Shown here piece after piece: positions 11,973 through 23,563 of a stretch of 64,000 nucleotides of DNA (its first letter is position 1; every line of letters begins with the position of its first letter). A model generated the notes under the pieces. That model worked only from the letters and a program-made list of their open reading frames with translations, searched no databases and was not told where the DNA came from. The translations under genes were made by a program, and so were the position numbers. Origin of the DNA: Episyrphus balteatus (Eukaryota > Arthropoda > Insecta > Diptera > Syrphidae); contig NC_079136.1 in assembly GCF_945859705.1 (NCBI RefSeq), forward strand, positions 50,358,094-50,422,093, written 5' to 3'.

Positions 11973-13295
11973 GTCGAAGTGCTTTATGATAAATTATGTT
12001 TCAGCAAACACCAATGCAATGCCTAGACTATGTTCTAGGAATTTATAATTAACTTTGTGTAGGGTCGACTTATTAGATATTCGTAGCTATCTTTTTTTCT
12101 TTTACGAGTGGAAAAGTGAATATACCAGAAGCATTATAGAAAATCCGAATGACCGAAGCCGGAATACGGAAGCAGTTATTGGTAGTTTGCTAGTTTTGAG
12201 CTGGAAAAATAATATCTACTATTAAGTAGAATGCAATTGATGTGGGTTAAATGTATAAGGGAAAGCAATTTGACTTAGTTATATCGGGAAATAGAAAAAT
12301 TGACAGAAATATGTATACCAAGAATGCATTTAGAAAAGCTATGACTTATTTTTTAACAAAAATTTTATGCAAAAATTCTGATTTGATCTGCAACAAACAT
12401 AGATTTTTTATCACCTTTCAATTTTGTTTATAATTTTTTCTTAATACCCAGAAATTCAAAAACCTATACAAAAATCTTGGAAGGTCATGATCCGATCAAA
12501 ACCAAAAAGAAGCAACTTTCCAATTCAAGCGTATGCGAATTAGCTTTTTAAAATTAAATTGACATAAAATTGCGGCCAATTAAGAATTTCCAGGAATTAA
12601 AGTTGAGGAAATCTTCGCAAAGATGTCGTTGGCACACAGTTGCTCCATGCACAGGCTTTACTTCCATAATTTCTTGACGTTAGGTGTATGATGATGCGAA
12701 TCAAAGACTGCAAATAAAAATGCCTATAGAAGGGATTTAGCTGGTTCTTTCATAAATTTATCAAATCCAAAATTAATTGGAAAGATTTTGTGAGAACATT
12801 CGTTGATGTTATTTTTTTTTTTTTTTTTCATGTGAGATAGGGCAAGTCACGAAAAAGATAGATTTTTGTCTTGAAATGTTTTTTTGTCAGGAGCGTATGC
12901 AGAGGAGGTGGAGATCGGGGAAGAAAAGAATACCGATAATTCCATGTTCAGTATTTCAGCATAGAGTCAAAAGCCTTGTGAAACAAGTCGTGAAACCATA
13001 CAAATTTGCATTTATTTGTTCACCCGTGAAAGTTCCTTTGAGCTTTTGTGGAGAAAAAAGTGGAGAGTTATGCTTTAAGACCGGTGAAGTAGGCGAAACT
13101 ATTACATTTTTACATTTTTTTGTCTTTATATCGTGCAGTTCTGACTATAAAATCTATAAGAATACCATAAATCACAGTTTCCATCCTTGAAAGTCTGTTT
13201 TGTTTTTTCGGGAAAAAATGATTATTTCGAAAAAAATTAATTAAAAAATTGAAGAAAAACAGACTTGAATACTTTCCAAATCGATTGTTAGTACG
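11973..13295. other. Intergenic stretch, nothing recognised
   Basis: Moderately AT-rich. The 104-codon frame at 12876-13190 has no motif I recognise. Confidence 0.45.
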
Positions 13296-14045
13296 TAGTA
13301 CAGGTAAAATAGTACATAAAATCAAGAAACAAAAAAAAAAAATTGTTACACTCATGAAACTTGGCAAAAAGTTTGCTTTTAGGATAAGAACCAAGTACAA
13401 AAAAAGTCTATAAAAAAAAGTTGGGTGGAAGGGTGTTTTTTCGCGGACAAGAGGGAGGAGGTGAAGGTCAAAAATATACTGAAAAAAAATTGTTTGTCGA
13501 ATATCATCATATGACACATGTTTTCAAGGTATTTTTTTTATGCTGAATCTAATGACATAAAAATAAAGTCAATACAATTGCTCTAAGAAAAGTTATTTTG
13601 CGACCAATTACAGATTTTACTGTCTCTTCGAAAAAAACACCCTTTTACCAAACTTTTTTTTTATAAAAACTCTTTATTCTTGCTTTCTATCCCAAAATCA
13701 ATGTTTTTACCAAATTTCATTAGGGTGACCTATCATTTTTGTTTTCACTCAAAAAAACACCCTTTTGACCATGATATTTGTATAGACACTTTTGATTCTT
13801 AAAAAGTAACATAATTACGAAATTTCAATAGGGTACCACTAATATTACACAAGTATTACACACTTTTTCAAATATACCCATATTTTCTTTACTTCTCCCT
13901 CTTGTCCGCGAAAAAACACCCTTTCACCCAATTTTTTTTTATAGACTTTTTTTGTACTTGGTTCTTATCCCAAAAGCAAACTTTTTGCCAAGTTTCATGA
14001 GTGTAACAATTTTTTTTCTTTAAAATGCCTATTTTACCTATACTA
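13296..14045. mobile_element. Foldback element, TAGTACAGG family, copy 2 (internally deleted)
   Basis: Arms of about 180 bp begin TAGTACAGGTAAAATAG (left) and TAGTATAGGTAAAATAG (right, inverted) and run into GAACCAAGTACAAAAAAAGT and AAGAGGGAGGAGGTGAAGG on the left. The flanks are both ACG (13293-13295, 14046-14048), a 3-bp duplication. Compared with copy 1 the centre is deleted: the left arm joins directly to the GACCAATT...CAGATTTTACTG block. Confidence 0.85.
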
Positions 14046-14742
14046 ACGGGGAATTTAGAAATTTTTGTATGGTGCTCTAGTAAAAAAATGTAAGGCTAGA
14101 AAAAAACATATCTACATCTCCTTTTCTTACAAAATGGACTGTAACTTAAAACAACAGCAATTAGCGAAAAAAGTACTCAACTTATTTTGTAGGGAATTGG
14201 ATTTGCCATATAACTTAACTTTCCAAAAATACACCAGTTATGTGCAAAAAATAAAAATTACGTTTAAAAAACAAAATAGTGCAGTTGTGCAAAATGTGGT
14301 TTTTGGTTTGTTTGTGTACTAACAATTTATCAAATATTGAAATCAAAATTCAAGTCGGATTTATCCTCCAGAGTACCAATGTGCATTTTGACCAAAAACA
14401 AGCTTAAAACGTTATTTAAAATAAACCTCTGCTTATGGTACATGATGTTAGGGTATTTTACAATGCTGCATCTCATGGAATTATACCCAAAACTAAACTT
14501 TGTTTAGTAAGGCTTGTTGGTGTGTAATGGACTTTTGAGTTCTTAGATAAAGTGCTTTAAAAATTCTCAAAAAAAACGAAACTGACTTAGGTACTCACAG
14601 ATATCTCATCATTCATCAAAATGGATGAATTTATGTTTAGAAACAATTTTTTGGCACAGTGATTTGAGGTTTCTTTCATTTAGGGACCAGCTTCACTACT
14701 CGCAATCTTACATGGATAATAATTTTTCGCAAAAAAAAACAA

Positions 14743-14916
14743 AACCGACTTCCATGGATCAAAACTGGGTTTTATGGTTTTTCTCATAGTTTCTATGGCT
14801 TTCCAATACAAAAATAATTATCAAAATTGGTTCACTTAGTCCAAAGTTATGAGGTAACACAAATAAAAAAAAAAATACAGACGAATTGAATACTTCCTCC
14901 TTTATGGAAGTCGGTA
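14743..14916. mobile_element. Small inverted-repeat element with ACCGACTTCCAT ends
   Basis: ACCGACTTCCAT at 14744 and ATGGAAGTCGGT at 14904-14915 bound about 170 bases. No clear target duplication. A single related end (ACCGACTTA) occurs near 20446. Confidence 0.5.
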
Positions 14917-15052
14917 AAAACCATGTTAATTGCTTTGCTCTATTATATTTTGTTATCAAGATGTATGTATTTTTTTTTTTATTTTTTATATTAATATTGC
15001 AGCAATTGTTTCAACTGACAAAAATTCACATTTGAATCGGATATATACAATT

Positions 15053-15125
15053 GCCCGGGTAGCTCAGTTGGTAGAGCGTTGGACTTTTAATCCAACGGTC
15101 CAGGGTTCAAGTCCCTGCTCGGGCG
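15053..15125 (+). tRNA. tRNA-Lys (anticodon UUU)
   Basis: A 73-base cloverleaf: acceptor GCCCGGG pairs with CTCGGGC (one G-U), D arm GCTCAGTTGGTAGAGC, anticodon arm TTGGA-CTTTTAA-TCCAA giving UUU, T arm CCAGGGTTCAAGTCCCTG, discriminator G. The internal A and B boxes are intact, there is no intron, and TTTT terminators follow at 15133 and 15138. It looks functional and would decode AAA/AAG lysine codons. Confidence 0.97.
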
Positions 15126-15132
15126 GCAAATA

Positions 15133-15141
15133 TTTTGTTTT
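15133..15141 (+). terminator. Pol III termination signal after tRNA-Lys
   Basis: Two T4 runs (15133-15136 and 15138-15141) begin 8 bases after the tRNA 3' end. Confidence 0.7.
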
Positions 15142-15219
15142 ATACTGCGCTACACTTAAAAAAAACTTCTTTGAAAAAAAAAATGCTGAGTTTTATTAAT
15201 AAGTAAGTAAGTAAGTAAG

Positions 15220-16855
15220 CAGGGGCGTATACAGGTTTACTTCTTGGGGGGGGTCATGCCAAAATTTTTGGCACAACAATTTTGATAGGTGGAAAATGTG
15301 ATAGTTGAATCGAACAAAAACGGAATATGATTCGTTTGCTTCCATTGAATAATTTGCCTAAAAGCAACTATGTATATATTTTTTCCCCTAGCCTAAAGTA
15401 ATTTTAAAAGTTACAATAAAAAATAAAATCTTTTTTTATGTAATAAACAGTGGTAACTTTTGAATTAAAAGTCTTCTTAACCTCAGGCAAACGAATCGCA
15501 TTTGAAAATAATTTTGTTTTTTAATTTTGTTTTAAAATTGAATGAAAAAATTTAGTTTGGAGTTTGATACACCAAATCGAGCTAAGAAAAAACTTAAAAG
15601 AAAATAAAGTTTCTTCTTTGTTTTATATACTGATGAAAATGACACTCGGTTTCGTGTCTACACGGTGCTATTACACCTTAAAGATAATTTTTGAATAAAT
15701 TACCTCAGTACAGACAAAATTAAAAATTAATTGTCTAATTTTTGTTTTAAATAATTTTTTGTTGTATTGTTTTCGTATTAGAAGTGACACAAAAATGTAA
15801 AATTTTCGGGGTGGTCGTGAATTTTTTCTCGTTATAACTTAAACAGTTTTGGGCGTGCAAAAAAAAACATAATATAAATGTAAATTTAGATTTGTACAAA
15901 AATTATGATAAGATTTTTTCGGTAAGATGAACCTTAATCGAGAAAAAAATGTAATATTGACGACTATCTCCGAAAATTTTACCTACATTTTTTCTTTGAA
16001 AACTTTTTATACGGAAACATTACAAAAAAAAAAGTTTTTTAATTAAAAAAAAAATAGAGAATGAGTTTTTCTACAAAACAAGACAAAACAATCTTTTCTA
16101 CAACAAACGGAAGCCGAGAAAATCACAAAAAGGCATTTTTCAAAATGGCGGCCAAAATTTTTTTTGTAAAAATGTACTTATTTATGAAATATCAATGCTT
16201 TCCGAATATTCTCAGATGATTCAATTATGTAGTTATAGTAAAAACTGAGATTTTTGCCAAAAATTGAACAAACCTCAAAAAACTTCAGTTCTGCAAGATT
16301 TCAGCCTGTCCCTATTTTTTCCATTTGCTTCATAGTAAAATGTCTCTATTCACTGGACTAAAATTATAGTTTGCCTTAAAACGCGATTGAAGATTGAGTA
16401 ATGTATGAAAATCGATGAGTTCTTGAGGATTAATCCGTTTATTTTTATAGGGAAAGTTGCTCTAGTGATGATTTTTTTTTTACATACCCAATTAAATTTT
16501 TTTTTAAAGCTCTAAATATGTATTCTTGTTCGGATTTTAAATCTACACAAAACTCTACAGCAGAACTCAACTTAGTGTCTGTCAATTTGTAATATTATCG
16601 AACTAATGAAAATAATCCTAATCCAGCATAGCATTCGCTAAAAATATGATCGCATCCCCAAAAAATGGTAAAATAGGTTGTTTGAATACCAAAAATTTTT
16701 TTTCACTTTTCATTTTCGTTCATGTTCTAAAACTTCAATATTTTGAAAACGGTCTTTCTTAAAGGAATTGAGTATAACATAACAATTTCTTGTTTAAGTT
16801 TTGAGTTCTTGGGGGGGGTCATGACCCCGTGACCCCCCCCTTGTATACGCCGTTG
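15220..16855. mobile_element. hAT-like non-autonomous element inserted in the LINE tail
   Basis: Ends are CAGGGGCGTATACAGG and, inverted, CAACGGCGTATACAAG. The flanks 15212-15219 and 16856-16863 are both TAAGTAAG, an 8-bp duplication within the tetranucleotide tail. CAG-starting termini and 8-bp duplications are hAT hallmarks. Next to each end is a G-run (TTCTTGGGGGGGGTCATG), present both near 15233 and at 16808. No transposase frame is seen in the 1.6 kb interior. Confidence 0.88.
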
Positions 16856-16967
16856 TAAGTAAGTAAGTAATTCATTTATTGATTTCATAAAGTAATTACA
16901 TGATTATTATAAAAATGAATTATAAGCTATGGCATTGCCGTCAGCTCAGTTGGCAATAATATTTTAA

Positions 16968-17001
<34 letters not shown>

Positions 17002-17030
17002 GTTTAATAAGTTTGCATTACAATTTTGTT

Positions 17031-18296
17031 TTAATCAAATTCAGTTATCAATAACATTCTATATTTATATGCACTCTTTAAGAATAAATAAAGATTTTTC
17101 CAGTTCGGGCCATTTAGCAAATCCACTGTTTCTTGCACCGTTAAATATTTAGCTCCTAAATATTGTTTTCTTTGTAATGCATAAATTGGGCACACTCCAA
17201 TAAAGTGAAAGCAGTCCTCTTTGGATTTTAGGTTACACAATGTGCAAAACCGATCAAAACTTCCATTATATGGTGCACCGTTTAGCCCAAGGACCTCGCA
17301 TCTAGTTTTAAATATTAGGGAGATTTGTTGGTAACTATGCAAATCACAAAAATAGTTATCAGCTTCTAGATTATAGTTGAGTTTCGAGTACAAGAATCTG
17401 CTATCCGACTGCTGGGCTTCCGCTACAAGCAACGCTCTCTGATTATCTTCAAACTTTTGTATTGTACTATACAACCGATCTTTTAGTGTTATTCTATCGC
17501 CGGGAATTATGTTGGTATTTTCTCCATAGACTTCGCCAAGATTTCGCCATTTCTCCATCCACCAATCTTTATTTCGGATTTCATACTGCAGCATTTTCCG
17601 TACAAGTCGTGATTCGGGGAGGTCGAGCACTTTTAGAATATAGTCGGCTTGTGTTTTAAGAGTAGTAGTAAAAATTTTGGGTAAACCTGTTTCTAAATAA
17701 ATAGCATAATTTGGAGTTTTTATTGGTAGGTTGAACAATTTTTTGATGAAACTTCTTTGCAGCTTTTCCATTTCTTCAAATTCATCAGTTCCCCATACTT
17801 CTGCAGCGTAACACAATGTCGATTTAATGACTGAATCAAAGATTTTGTACTTTGTCGATAGACTAACGTGTTCATTGAACAAAACATTTTTCCATGTAGC
17901 GTTTATGAGTTTCTGGCAAGTTTTAGTTTTTTCTTCAAAATGTGTTTTGAAATCAAGTGTTGTATTAAGCTTTACTCCCAAATATGTATATTCTCTCACA
18001 ACATCAAGACGGTTAGTTCCCAAGAACCAATTATAGCTTTGTGTTGAGCTACCCCGATTATTTCTTGAGAAAACCATTACCTTCGATTTATCTGTGTTAA
18101 TGATAAGTCCCCACTTCTCACAGAATGAAACCAGGCGGTTTAACATCAGCTGTAGATTTTGTGGAGTTTCAGACAAAACTACCAAATCATCGGCGTACAA
18201 AAGAACATTAACGATGGTGCCTGCAATTCTGATTCCACCAGGTAGTTCGGTCACAACATTATTAATATTTCCAAACTTTTCAAAAGTTGTTTTCAA
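17031..18296 (-). pseudogene. Reverse transcriptase C-terminal fragment of the LINE
   Basis: About 421 codons remain open. The catalytic box YADDL lies about 33 residues in, followed by a region typical of LINE RT thumbs (KSKVMVFS, YTYLGVKL) and a C-terminal Cys-His motif CTLCNLKSKEDCFHFIGVC, as found near the end of many non-LTR ORF2 proteins. The endonuclease and the front of the RT are missing. The first codon of the open stretch is TTG, not a real start. The lack of stops across 421 codons suggests a fairly recent insertion. Confidence 0.88.
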
Positions 18297-18536
18297 TTTT
18301 TACTTGCAATAGAGGTATAATAAGTTCGGTGACCATAAGTTTTTGAAATCGCTTTTTGGCGGTACAAATATTTTTTTCATGGAATGTATTTGAGTGTATG
18401 TCCTTATCATTAATGTCAACTTGTTGGGATTATAGGATTTCGGGAGAAACGGTAACGGCCACCATCTAGGAAAAGAGGATAGTATAGTTTTTATCTAATA
18501 GCTCCCTCCAACTTTACACAGCTTAAGGGGGGAAAT

Positions 18537-19211
18537 CCCTCTGGAATTTTTTATTTTTGAATTATTTTTTTTTTTGTCTAATAAATTCATTTATCAACCG
18601 AAGAAACTATTTTCAGTGGTCTTAGCCTTAAATGAAGCCTCAAAAGTCCCAAACCCATGCGCTCCGAACCTACCACAGTACGAAAACGTAAACTTTAAAC
18701 GCATTTTTCTCGAAACGCGTTTTTTTCCGCGCCGTGCAACGTAACTCAAAAACTAATGAAGCTATCGCCTTGAAATAAAAGCCAAATTACTCGTTATATA
18801 AATGGCCATTGCATGAACCTAAAAGTTTAATAAACTAATTACAATAAATATTTTTTTAACAATTTCTTTATAAAAAAAACATTGTGTTTTTTTGGTTTCT
18901 AATTTTTATTTTAGATTTGTTTTTACTAAGTTTAGGTTCATGCAATGCGTATAAATATGTTTTATTGGAAAAAAATTTCTTTTTTGATCATAAATAGTTT
19001 TTGGACCAGGGCATTGCACGGCGCTAACGCAAGGCGTCAACTTCAAAGAGCTCTAGAGCCACCATTTTGTTTTTTTTTTTTACTTCAATAAAATTTTATC
19101 AATACTTCATAATGTCAATAATATCATATACTTTTCCAAATTTCAACAAATGCTTTCGGTTTTCAAAAAAAAAATTATTGAAAAATCTGTCTTCCAGAGG
19201 GATTTCCCCCC
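18537..19211. mobile_element. TTAA-flanked MITE (piggyBac-type target site)
   Basis: Inverted ends of 20 bp, GGGGGGAAATCCCTCTGGAA on both sides, flanked on both sides by TTAA (18533-18536, 19212-19215). Inner blocks also pair: CATTGCATGAACCTAAA near 18808 with its inverse near 18926, and GCGCCGTGCAACG at 18730 with CATTGCACGGCGC at 19012, so most of the element can fold into one stem. No ORF. Confidence 0.82.
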
Positions 19212-19289
19212 TTAAAATAAAAATTTAAAAATGTTGTGAGGCGTTTTTGAGCAAAAAAATGGGAATATGATAACACCATAAAAAGTAGT

Positions 19290-19900
19290 AACAGCAAACA
19301 TAATTGAATCATTTATTTTCAAAACATGATAAGTCCACTTTTTTTAAAATTCGTTTTTTTGACTAAATTGTTACTCTAGGGATAACCACGTCTATCTTCA
19401 AAATAATGAAGTATCTACTCTATTTTTTTTAGTATCAAAAACAGGATAAGTCCCGGACTTATCATCTTTTGAAAATAAACAACAGCTTTTTTATGTGTAA
19501 ATGCTATATTATGCTACTGTCTGAAAATCTTAAGTTTAAAGCTTCTTTAAAGTTAAAGAAGCACTCCGGACATTATATTTTAATCTCAAATACAATTTTG
19601 TGATAGACTGGAGATGAAAGCAAAATTGTGTACTTATTTTAAAAGTAATTTCACATCCCTTTATTTTCAAAGTATGATAAGTCCAAAAGCGTTTTTATTT
19701 TTAATCTTTTGAACTATCGCTCCAAAAATTAAAAAACGAAACGGTATTTTGTACCTAGGAAAAAGTTCTACAGATTATATTTTTTATAAATTTTGCTACA
19801 TACTTCAAAAGAAAATAGAACGTTTTTTTCTTCTCCTGCAAAATTTAAAATCATGGACTTATCATGTTTTGAAATTAAATGATTCAATTTTAAAAACACT
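19290..19900. repeat. Inverted-repeat cluster built on AACATGATAAGTCC
   Basis: The motif TTTTCAAAACATGATAAGTCC-like occurs near 19316 (+), 19455 (-), 19664 (+) and 19853 (-). The outermost pair extends into AATTGAATCATTTA on the left and its inverse on the right, suggesting a degenerate foldback element. Exact ends are not resolved. Confidence 0.5.
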
Positions 19901-22188
19901 AGATTCAACTTTATTGCAGATAGCATTTTTGTCCAAAATTGAATTAAGTTACGGAAAAATAACCGAGTTTTCTTATTCTGATGTTTTTTTTTAAAGATTT
20001 TGACCAAAATTAATTATTTTTTTGTGTAAATATGTATTTCTTATTTAAGTACTAATTGGAATTCAAAATAATTGATTTTTGTGTGTGTTTTCCTTGTACT
20101 GTGTTTTCTTTTTTTTTTTTTTTTTGTGAGTTTTATTTTGAAATAAAAAATAATATTTAAGAACTGGTTTTAATTTATATTTTAGTTCATTATTTAAAAA
20201 CGCGCATACCAGTGACAAAAGAAAACCTTGTCCGACGCATGACATTAATAAATATGGTACCCATCGCATCTCTTTAAAAGTGAACTTGTTTTTTTTTTTT
20301 TTTTTTGGTTCCGATCTATGTATTTTACACTAACTTTTTTTCAAAAATGTTTTTTTGCTCCATTTTAAAGTGCATGAAGTATTGCAAATCTTCAAGTGTT
20401 GGGCTGTTTAGGTGAATTTTTAAATACCGAATATATGTAAAAAACCGACTTACAAAATGTTCACAAAAAACGTGCACTTATTGGTTGTGAAAATATGGAA
20501 AACTTCCATTTCTCAAGATTCCCCCTATTTTCGTGATTTTTTGTAAGCGGGCCTGAATTCAGCACACAAATAACACAAATGTTCGCATTCGCATACATAA
20601 GTACATATAAATTGATCCAAACGCGAGTGTGTAAGAAGTCAAAATTTTCGAATGGCATCTCTGAATGAAAATGAAAACAAACAATTTGAAATGTAGTGAA
20701 GATGAAGTCAAACTGCTGGGCAAGATCATCGTTGACAAAATAACATCCAGATGCACATATCCGTTGAACAGAATTAAGTAAAGTGTGGATGGGATTGGGA
20801 ATGGGAATCATTGAAAATTCTGCACTCATGAGGAACCGGCATCAAGGCTATGCGTTCAGATAAACCTGTGCAAGAGTTTTTTAACGACCGAAGCACACAA
20901 GACCGCAATAGCTCATCATAAAGATCATAGCTACTTCTTCTTTCTTTAGAGACGACTTGACTACCTAAAGATCAAAATGACGAAATTAAAAAAATAAAAA
21001 GCTTAAAAAAAAATAACGAAATGTTTTGATGGGAGATATGCAAAACGAATGCACGCAAGTGGGAGCAGATGATTATGATGGATAAAAATACATTTTCTTA
21101 AAAAAGGCTTTTAAAATATCTAAAACGGGGGCGCGCATTGAAATAAATTAAACCAAACAATTTTTGCGTGGAGTTCTGTCTTCTATGTTTCTCGAGAGGT
21201 CGAGGGTTGTGTGGAGTGGGTGTGTATTTTTTTTTTATTATTATTTTTTTATTTTTAAATTAAAAATACACACCAACAGAAAAACAAGTCCCTTCAAGAC
21301 ATCACTCAAAAAATTTGAAGTTTGACGGAGAATATTTGAAGCAGATGGTTATTTGGCGGGCTGCTGTCAGATTGTTGGGAGTCAGTGAAGATGCACAGCA
21401 GTCGTGTATGCATTATATACTTAGGAATAACCTTGGCTTTTATGTGTATTTTTTGTTTGCAGTTTAATTACCTGAAAGTAATATTTTTAGAAAATATTAT
21501 GTTTTTGAATGAATGAAAGTTTTATTGCGTTTTTGTTTTCTGATGTATTTTAAGTATTTTAAGGAGGTACTAGAATGGCATTTGAAAAAAGTCGTTATTT
21601 TAAAGAAAGAATATTTTCATGATATCAAAGTCAAGTCAAAAATGATTTTCATGTCTTAAATTTCCAAACGGTTCTTATGTTTATAAGAAATTTAGCTAGC
21701 GAAATTCAAAAGTGTTTGGTCAAATCCTGTGAAAAATCCATGTTACCGTCGATAAAGTGCAGTCCCGGGAATTATCTTGGTTTCTTGAATTTTAGTTTTT
21801 TTTTTCAATAAATTAATAATGTTAAGGTATAATTCGCCTGCAGAAAGCAAAATTCTGCTTACTCGATAGAATATGTTAAGGGCTTAGAACAAATTTGGTT
21901 CCCGCCGACGCGACGAATTGTACCAAATTTAAGTCTTCTTTTTAGTCTTTTTTTTCAAAAAAAAAAATTAAGTTTTTGTTTTTTAATCCAAAAATCAATT
22001 TTTTCAAAATTTTATTTATTTTATTATTTTATTCCGAAAAAGTGGTTGCCTGCAAAGCCGGTTTACGGACGATGATTTAACGCGATAACCTCATTAGAAA
22101 ATAGGTTGTGTGCTTTTGTTAAAAAAAATTACCTAAAAATTATTTATATGTCAACTTTCTTGTAACAAAATTTATAAGATAATAAATC
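19901..22188. other. Intergenic stretch without recognised genes
   Basis: The 122-codon minus frame at 20461-20829 and its overlap have no known motif. The part 20840-21430 is less AT-rich and could be a promoter or untranslated exon, but nothing decides this. Confidence 0.4.
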
Positions 22189-22191
22189 TTA

Positions 22192-22428
22192 CGGCCATAT
22201 TATTCACTAGTTTAAAAAATACATCTGGATGTAAGGAAATTGAAATGTCAAAAATAAATCCAAATCCATGATATTCACTATCACACAGATAAAAAAATAG
22301 CCATTTTTAACTATTTTTTAATTATTTTCATAGTTAAAATCGGGATAACTATTTTGGATTTGGATATTTTTGACATTTGACAATTTTACATCCAGATGTA
22401 TTTTTTAAACTAGTAAATAATATAGCCG
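22192..22428. mobile_element. 237-bp MITE, PIF/Harbinger-like (TTA duplication)
   Basis: Inverted arms start CGGCCATATTATTCAC on the left and CGGCTATATTATTTAC on the right and continue through ATACATCTGGATGTAA and CAAAAATA-TCCAAATCC. The flanks 22189-22191 and 22429-22431 are both TTA. The arms cover most of the element. Confidence 0.8.
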
Positions 22429-22431
22429 TTA

Positions 22432-23563
22432 TAGTCAAGTACTTAAACGAAAGATTAAGACCTAACATATTATTTATATCTGTATGTTTTGTAGAAAAAC
22501 GGAATAATTTTTTGAATCCTATCATAATTTACAAGAAAATGCTAAAAAAATACCTTTTTTTCTTTTCTCATTACGTATGTATATCAATTTTTTATAAAGG
22601 TATACAAATTATTTATTGAAAACAATCATTTTTCATAAAAAAAAACGAAAAATTCAAACTTTTTTTCTTTTAACACCATTAAATCCATTTTTTTATATAC
22701 ACTTTATACCATCTGAAAGCTTATTGTTTCAGTTTAAAATATTCATATCAACCATGTCTGCACGACATCTACAAAAAGAAGCTAGAATATTTTGAACCCA
22801 ATCAATTTTCATCATAAAAAAAAACAAGAAAATCAATCTTCTTTCTCTTTAATTACCTTTAAAGTCCATTTTTTTAAATGACAACCCTAAATAAACTTTA
22901 TATCATCTGAAAATTTATTATTTCACCTTTTATATGACGCTTAAATCATATTTCTACGATGCCTTCAAAAAAAAGTAAGAATTTTTTAAAGCCAACCATG
23001 TTGAAATTTTAAACTGAGAATACGGTACTTACCACACTGGTGGCTGCTGTTTATGGGCAACAGATTTTATTCATTTATCTGTTTAAGAAAAAAAAACAGA
23101 TATAAATAAAAAACGCTTAAAAACGGTCAAAAAACTTGGGACAAAAAAATTGTTTTTTTTTTCGTTATTCATTCAAAAATCATTTGAGAATACCAATTTT
23201 TTTCACATGCATGTGCATAAACTATATGTTCTATAAGTTTGAAATTTTTTGAACGCTACGAAAAATTTCTAAAAATAAAAATTCACTCAAAATACCCCTA
23301 AAAATGTAGGTGTTTTTCAAAAGTTCATATTTCAAAACGCAGAGAGTCCGTGGTAGACCCCTACTTTTTTTTTCATTATATACTGAATGGCATTTTTCAA
23401 ATTGTAAAAAAAAAATGTCCCCTACCTGTAATCACTACTTTGTCAAAGGTCTACCTTATGTTTTAGTTTGAAATTAAAAAAAAAAGTTTTAAACACCATT
23501 GTTAGCCTTACAATAAATTTATCTATCTATTTAAAAAAAAATTCAACTTTTTACAGCACGGCG
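22432..23563. other. Intergenic stretch, nothing recognised
   Basis: AT-rich. Two segments near 22620 and 22810 resemble each other (CATTTTTCATAAAAAAAAACGAAAA then CACTTTATACCATCTGAAA-like), a likely old tandem duplication. Confidence 0.4.

Larger units (their letters stand above)
15198..18302 (-). mobile_element. 5'-truncated non-LTR retrotransposon (LINE) with TTAC tail, split by a hAT element
   Basis: Read on the minus strand: the C-terminal part of a reverse transcriptase ORF (18296-17031), a 3' UTR with an internal A29 run (about 16971-16999), and a tail of TTAC repeats. The tail is cut in two by the hAT element at 15220-16855: one part is at 16856-16872, the rest at about 15199-15219. 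The open frame stops at a TAA at 18300-18302, so the copy is truncated at its 5' end, as LINE copies usually are. The distal tail lies about 75 bases from tRNA-Lys. The clade is not resolved. Confidence 0.85.

Noticed and set aside
20461..20829. 122-codon minus-strand frame
   Set aside because: Composition is not clearly coding, there is no motif, and a second overlapping frame is open over the same bases.
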